DNA from: Spirodela intermedia
Taxonomy: Eukaryota > Streptophyta > Magnoliopsida > Alismatales > Araceae
Assembly: GCA_902729315.2 (NCBI GenBank)
Contig: LR746270.1
Location: 1,042,501-1,106,500, forward strand
Direction: 5' to 3'
Length of the DNA stretch: 64,000 nucleotides
The first letter of the stretch is position 1. Every line of letters starts with the position of its first letter. This document shows positions 58,706 to 64,000 of the stretch, piece by piece. The notes under the pieces are model-generated. The model was not told the origin of the DNA. It did no database searches and saw nothing but the letters and a program-made list of their open reading frames with translations. The translations under genes and the position numbers were made by a program.

Positions 58706-60408
58706 AATTTCCTATCGAGAATACATTGATAGTTCAATTACCTAGAGCTTTTCGTGGATATTACTGACGTTTGAAGCCATAAAATAGTAGTTTACGGAAC
58801 TCTGCTAAAAACCAAGAAGTTTTATCTCAACGCCAAGTTTCTAGGAATATAAGACGGCTCATCTCCAGAAAAATGCGTCCAGTATCTAAAGTCAACCCAG
58901 TCAACTTTTCAACCCTCAATATACGGCGGTCTGCTCTCTCCGGAATAAGCATTCTCACGAGCAGATGAATAGATTTTCTATCCCAATCAGCCGTCGACTC
59001 GATCCCACTTGCCCCAGACGACAGATACCAATCCTGGTAAGGCCCAGTGCCGAGACTGAGTGAGAGTTCGCCAGGGAGGCGACTTAATCGACCAAGTCCT
59101 TGCTGAGTTTTGTGGGTCCCCTTGAAAGGAGTAGAGACGAGTAGGCCACGGAGTCGTAAGTACTACGAAAGGCTACTGGGAGAGTTCGAGCGACAGGAGC
59201 GTCCTCTTTGGAAATATCTACTTCCTCAGTACCTAACATTATTTTTTTGGCCTTGAAATGCCATGAATATTGCAAAATATCCTCCGAGTTTCTGATTCTA
59301 CATCGATTTTATTTGAAAGGTCTTTATATCACCATAAACAGGGGTCCCAATCAAGTACTTTTCCTGAAAATTTTTCAGGATATCTTCTAGCCTTTCCCCA
59401 TTTGCCTAGCTCGAAGAAGAAACTGGGTTCCAAGGCGTTCACCTAAACTCTTCGTCATCTGATTTCGACCGTATGATTTTAATATACGAAAGCTGGTAAT
59501 ATCTTCCGAGTTACTTATTTTACATAAATAGCGGTCCCAATCAAGTACTTTTCTTGAAATTTTTTCCAGATATCTTCTAGCCTTTCCCCATTTGACTAGG
59601 ACGAAGAAGAATCTGAATTCCAAGGTGTGCACCTAACTCTGCGTCATCTTGTTCCGTCTATATGATTTTGACACACGCAAGCTGGTAATCAGATGGTAAT
59701 AGGAAAGCGTCAGCCACTTTACTGATTGGTTATGCTAGAGATGTGAGTGATTGCGACGCATCACTATTCATTTATCTCGTGAATCTCAAGGTACACCGGT
59801 TGACCCGCCGGTGATGAGACCATCACAAACTCTAAAGATGTTGGAAAAGTACGTTATTATTTTCAACATATTTTTGGCTGCTTTATTGGGCCCATTGGAA
59901 AAATTTGCAGGCCACGTGTTGGGGCCTGAACGGTCCACTAGTTGCTCTCTCTTTCGCCTCTCTCTAGCTTCTCCCATTCCCACTTTCTTCTCATGAATTT
60001 TGCGTGCTCTGGTCAGGCATCGCACACTTGCACGCACCGGGAGGCAATCAAGCAAGTTGTGGGTGGTAGTGACATGAGGGCTGGGAGTGCCAGAGAGTCT
60101 CGTGCATTACAGAGGCGAAATCCATTCTCAGGACATCATATTAGTTGATGTGCTATAACACCATAGTCACCATTTCTAGGTTATTTCTGTCTTTTGCTAA
60201 GATAGTGTGAAACAATGTTTTTGCTAAGATACTTCCTGTTTTCCACTGAAAGGAAGAATCTCACTCGTCTACAGGAACACATGGAAATAAGAAAATGAGC
60301 GAATCCAGAGTTTTGATTGATAGCAAGGGTGCAAAAGGGAGGGAAGGAGAGTCAACTGAGGGCGACGAGAGAGAAAAGAAAAACCACAGACAGATGGGGA
60401 AGAACGCC
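58706..60408. other. Spacer between convergent PHT1 genes
   Basis: Holds the two 3' UTRs. About 59343-59510 and 59533-59690 are direct repeats at about 190 bp spacing, both beginning GGTCCCAATCAAGTACTTTTC and continuing through ATATCTTCTAGCCTTTCCCCATTTG. No gene or RNA was recognised. Confidence 0.6.
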
Positions 60409-62004
60409 TCAAACGGATACAGACACGTGTGGAGGCCGAGTCTGCTCGCCTTCTTCGTTCTCCCCGGAGAGATCTTCGAGAGACCTTCCCTTGGACTCCG
60501 GCACCAGAAAAGTGAAGAAGAAGCCGAGAACGTTGCAGACCGCGAGCACGAAGAGGGAGTTCCTGACTCCGATGCCCGGGGGGTAGCCCTTGTCGGTCTT
60601 CGTACTGTCCTGGTTCTGCGCCGCGTAGAGGAACCCGAAGGAGCCGATGATGGCCCCCGCCTTGCCGCAAGCCGCCGAGATACCGTGACAGGTGGAGCGT
60701 AGCCGCGCGGGGAAGATCTCCGCCGGCACGATGAAGGTGGTGCTGTTAGGGCCGAAGTTGGCGAAGAAGAAGGTCAGCCCGTACATCACGACGAACCCGA
60801 TGTGGCTGTGGGTCCAGTGGTTGTAGGGAATCGCCAGAGCCAGCATGAAGACCGTCATGAAGAAGAACCCCATGAGTTGGATGGTGAACCGGCCGATGAT
60901 GTCGATGAGGCCAACGGTGAACCAGTATCCCGGCACGGTGCCGCAGAGGGCGATCAGGGTCTGCGCCCTCGCGATTCTGAAGACTTCCTCGATGGCGCTC
61001 ATGGTGCTGGCCTTGGGGATCCACCCGATGGCGCTGAAGATGTCCTTCTGGAAGAGGTTCTGGCTGTAGAAGGCGATGTCGAGGAGGAACCACGTGGAGG
61101 TGGTGCCGAGCAGGTGGAGCCCGTGCCGGCTGGCGAACTCCTTGCTGAAGAGTCCGAACGAATTGTTATCCTTTTTCGTGATCCGCTCCACCTTCTCCTG
61201 CTCCTCGACTAGCTCCACATTGAGCACCTTGGACATGTCGGCGGCGGCGAGCTTGGCGTTCTTCGCAACCAGCGCCGTGTAGCGGGCGGTCTCCGGCATC
61301 TTCATCCGCCAGTAGTAGGTGAGAGCCGCCGGTACGGCCCCGAACATGAGGATGATCCTCCAGACGTAGTCCGCTTGCGGTACCGTCGAGCCCCGGGGAT
61401 CCTGCGCGAAGGGCAAGGCGTGGTACACGTTGTTGAAGGCGGCGGAGACGACGATGGCCACGATGCCTCCGGCGAGGATGCCGAACCCTTGCATGGAGAA
61501 GACGGCGGCGATGAAGGCGCCTCGGGTCTTCTTGTTGGCGTATTCGGACATGATGGTGGCAGAGAGCGGGTAGTCCCCGCCGATGCCGAAGCCGAGCCAG
61601 AAACGGAAGAAGCAGAGAGTGGCCATAGTTCCGGTGGCGCTGCTGCCAAAGGAGAGGCCGGATCCGATGGAGCAGATCACCATGATCACAAGGGTTATCC
61701 CGTACACCCTCTTCCTCCCCATCTTGTCACCGAGCCACCCGAAGAAGAGCTGACCCGACAGTGTCCCGCAGAAGGCGACGCCGTTGACGGCGGCGGCCAC
61801 ATTGGGCGGGAGAGAGCCGGGCCTGTCGGATCCTGCTTCGTAGTAGTAAATGCGACCGAGGAGCTTGGTGATGAGGGAGATGCAGAAGAGGTCGTATGCG
61901 TCGGTGAAGAATCCCATGCCGGCAATCACGATCGCCTTGAAGTGGTACAACTGCGTCTTGGCGAGATCCAGCGCCGTAAGGACCTCGAGCTGGTCCCCAG
62001 CCAT
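60409..62004 (-). CDS. PHT1-like: PHT1 high-affinity phosphate transporter (second copy)
   Basis: Intronless, 531 residues, starting [41 protein letters not shown]. It has the [13 protein letters not shown] signature, the twelve-helix layout and [47 protein letters not shown] near the C-terminus. It is clearly a close relative of the 57086 gene, almost the same along the membrane parts but different in the loop ([22 protein letters not shown]) and the tail ([17 protein letters not shown]). The position opposite its paralogue fits an inverted duplication. The function should be proton-coupled phosphate uptake at the plasma membrane. P1BS-like sites lie about 0.6 and 0.9 kb upstream of the ATG. 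A GTGCAG acceptor-like site just before the ATG hints at a leader intron here too. Confidence 0.96.
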   Translation of the reverse strand: MAGDQLEVLTALDLAKTQLYHFKAIVIAGMGFFTDAYDLFCISLITKLLGRIYYYEAGSDRPGSLPPNVAAAVNGVAFCGTLSGQLFFGWLGDKMGRKRVYGITLVIMVICSIGSGLSFGSSATGTMATLCFFRFWLGFGIGGDYPLSATIMSEYANKKTRGAFIAAVFSMQGFGILAGGIVAIVVSAAFNNVYHALPFAQDPRGSTVPQADYVWRIILMFGAVPAALTYYWRMKMPETARYTALVAKNAKLAAADMSKVLNVELVEEQEKVERITKKDNNSFGLFSKEFASRHGLHLLGTTSTWFLLDIAFYSQNLFQKDIFSAIGWIPKASTMSAIEEVFRIARAQTLIALCGTVPGYWFTVGLIDIIGRFTIQLMGFFFMTVFMLALAIPYNHWTHSHIGFVVMYGLTFFFANFGPNSTTFIVPAEIFPARLRSTCHGISAACGKAGAIIGSFGFLYAAQNQDSTKTDKGYPPGIGVRNSLFVLAVCNVLGFFFTFLVPESKGRSLEDLSGENEEGEQTRPPHVSVSV

Positions 62005-62602
62005 GGCGACCCTTTCTCCACCAAGCTTCTACTCACCTGCACGTAGTCACACGTATCAGAATACCCTCTTGAAGCCTCCCAGATCGCCAAAATTTTCCAA
62101 GATTCGGAGCCGGTGAAGAGTGAAGAAATCGCGGAAGGATTGCCTGAAGACGGAGAATCTGTCGCAGCCCTATTACTGAAGATTACAAGACGAAACGCTC
62201 ACTCTGGTGGCTTTAGGTCATAACGAAACAAGAGAAATAAAGAGAGTCTAGTAAACTACTAAAGTGGAGAAACCATTATTGTCTAGGTCTCTCGTTCTCT
62301 AAGAAAACCGGAGAACCCTGGAGATGCGGAAGCGAGCGCTGGACATGCTCTCCGAGCCAACCCGGAGCTGTTTGGAATAGCTCTCATACAATACGCTCTA
62401 ATTCTATCGTTAGCAGGACCGGACACACCTTGTGGAGAAGAATGAAGGGAGGGGGAGAGGAGGCGGGGCAGCGACAGCTCACCTTGGGGAGGGAGAAGAG
62501 AGAAAAATTTAGGGCGGACTAGGTCGAGGAACCGCTTTGAGGGGGGATGTGATACATTGCTGTGTTTGCTTAAGTAGGTCTCCAGGACAGTAATATCCGG
62601 GA

Positions 62603-62610
62603 GCATATTC
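62603..62610 (-). promoter_or_regulatory. P1BS-like element (GCATATTC)
   Basis: Fits GNATATNC on either strand, about 600 bp upstream of the second PHT1 start. Confidence 0.45.
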
Positions 62611-62919
62611 CATTTGCATTCATCATCTCTCTATCCCCAGCGAACATGCTTCGTTAGCCGCAGTTTTTAATTACCATGAAAGAGCCCTTTCCGCTTTGGA
62701 ATTTCATTTATTCGGTTCTCAAACTGGCGCTGTCGCGAAAGTCAGACCACCGCGATGGTGATTGCTGGACGCCCTCGGATTTCCAAACCCCCTCTGTTAT
62801 CTACCGCCTTCAGCTGCTTGCCAGCCGTTCTCTCTGTTAATTTCTCTCATCTGACGATCTGCCGTAGTTTTTGTTCGCGGATGTGCGAATCACCGTAATT
62901 TTTGATTGAAAGTTTGAAA

Positions 62920-62927
62920 GTATATAC
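62920..62927 (-). promoter_or_regulatory. P1BS-like element (GTATATAC)
   Basis: A second palindromic fit to GNATATNC about 920 bp upstream of the second PHT1 start. Short motif, so chance occurrence is possible. Confidence 0.35.
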
Positions 62928-63090
62928 GTACTTGCGACTTGTGTGAAGCTTCTTTCCATGTTGTTAAGAGTACCAAGTTATACGTGTGTATCAACACTCC
63001 CGGTGGGGCGGAGTTCAATCCTTGTCCATGAATCTGGAACAAATTCTGTCTAAAACATGAAACCCAGGAGGGGACAAGTGGTCCGCATGC

Positions 63091-64000
<910 letters not shown>

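Overview
The window is nuclear DNA of a flowering plant. The evidence is spliced genes with GT-AG introns, plant-only families (LBD, AP2/ERF, PPR, PHT1, OCTOPUS-like), a Ty1/copia retroelement and many GA/CT dinucleotide tracts. Several reading frames (PPR, LBD, ERF, PHT1) are very rich in G/C, while gene-poor stretches are AT-rich. That would fit a monocot or an early-diverging angiosperm, but the sequence does not fix the species.

Layout. 1-797 (-): 5' part of an OCTOPUS/DUF740-family gene cut by the window edge. 3163-5908 (+): RHB1A-like RING-H2 ubiquitin ligase in four coding exons. 7189-8922 (-): PPR protein with an unresolved start. 8.9-11.1 kb: AT-rich spacer. 11287-13185 (+): divergent CNOT9/RCD1 paralogue of the CCR4-NOT complex in eleven exons, convergent with 13421-14149 (-), a BET1-type Qc-SNARE. 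16324-19167 (+): conserved plant protein of unknown function. 19367-27823 (+): complete 20-exon PARP1 gene, followed by four decaying tandem copies of its last exon. 29000-30051 (+) and 32245-33113 (-): an LBD16-like and an LBD29-like gene facing each other across a satellite-rich spacer. 36055-38636 (-): HR-lesion-inducing/DoxX-like membrane protein. 43154-43576 (+): small group IX ERF factor. About 45.5-50.6 kb (-): decayed Ty1/copia element with a very short LTR. 50.6-56 kb: gene-poor. 57086-58705 (+) and 60409-62004 (-): two intact PHT1 phosphate transporters in tail-to-tail orientation, with P1BS-like sites upstream of each. The window ends in a GA tract of about 220 bp.

Functional themes are housekeeping (deadenylation complex, SNARE, DNA-damage PARP, ubiquitin ligase) and root biology (two LBD genes of the lateral-root clade, two phosphate transporters). 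I see no sign that neighbouring genes form a shared pathway beyond the two convergent paralogous pairs. Exon boundaries were assigned by hand from splice signals, reading-frame continuity and recalled family sequences; no alignment was run. The least expected structure is the tandem amplification of the PARP1 terminal coding exon together with its splice acceptor.
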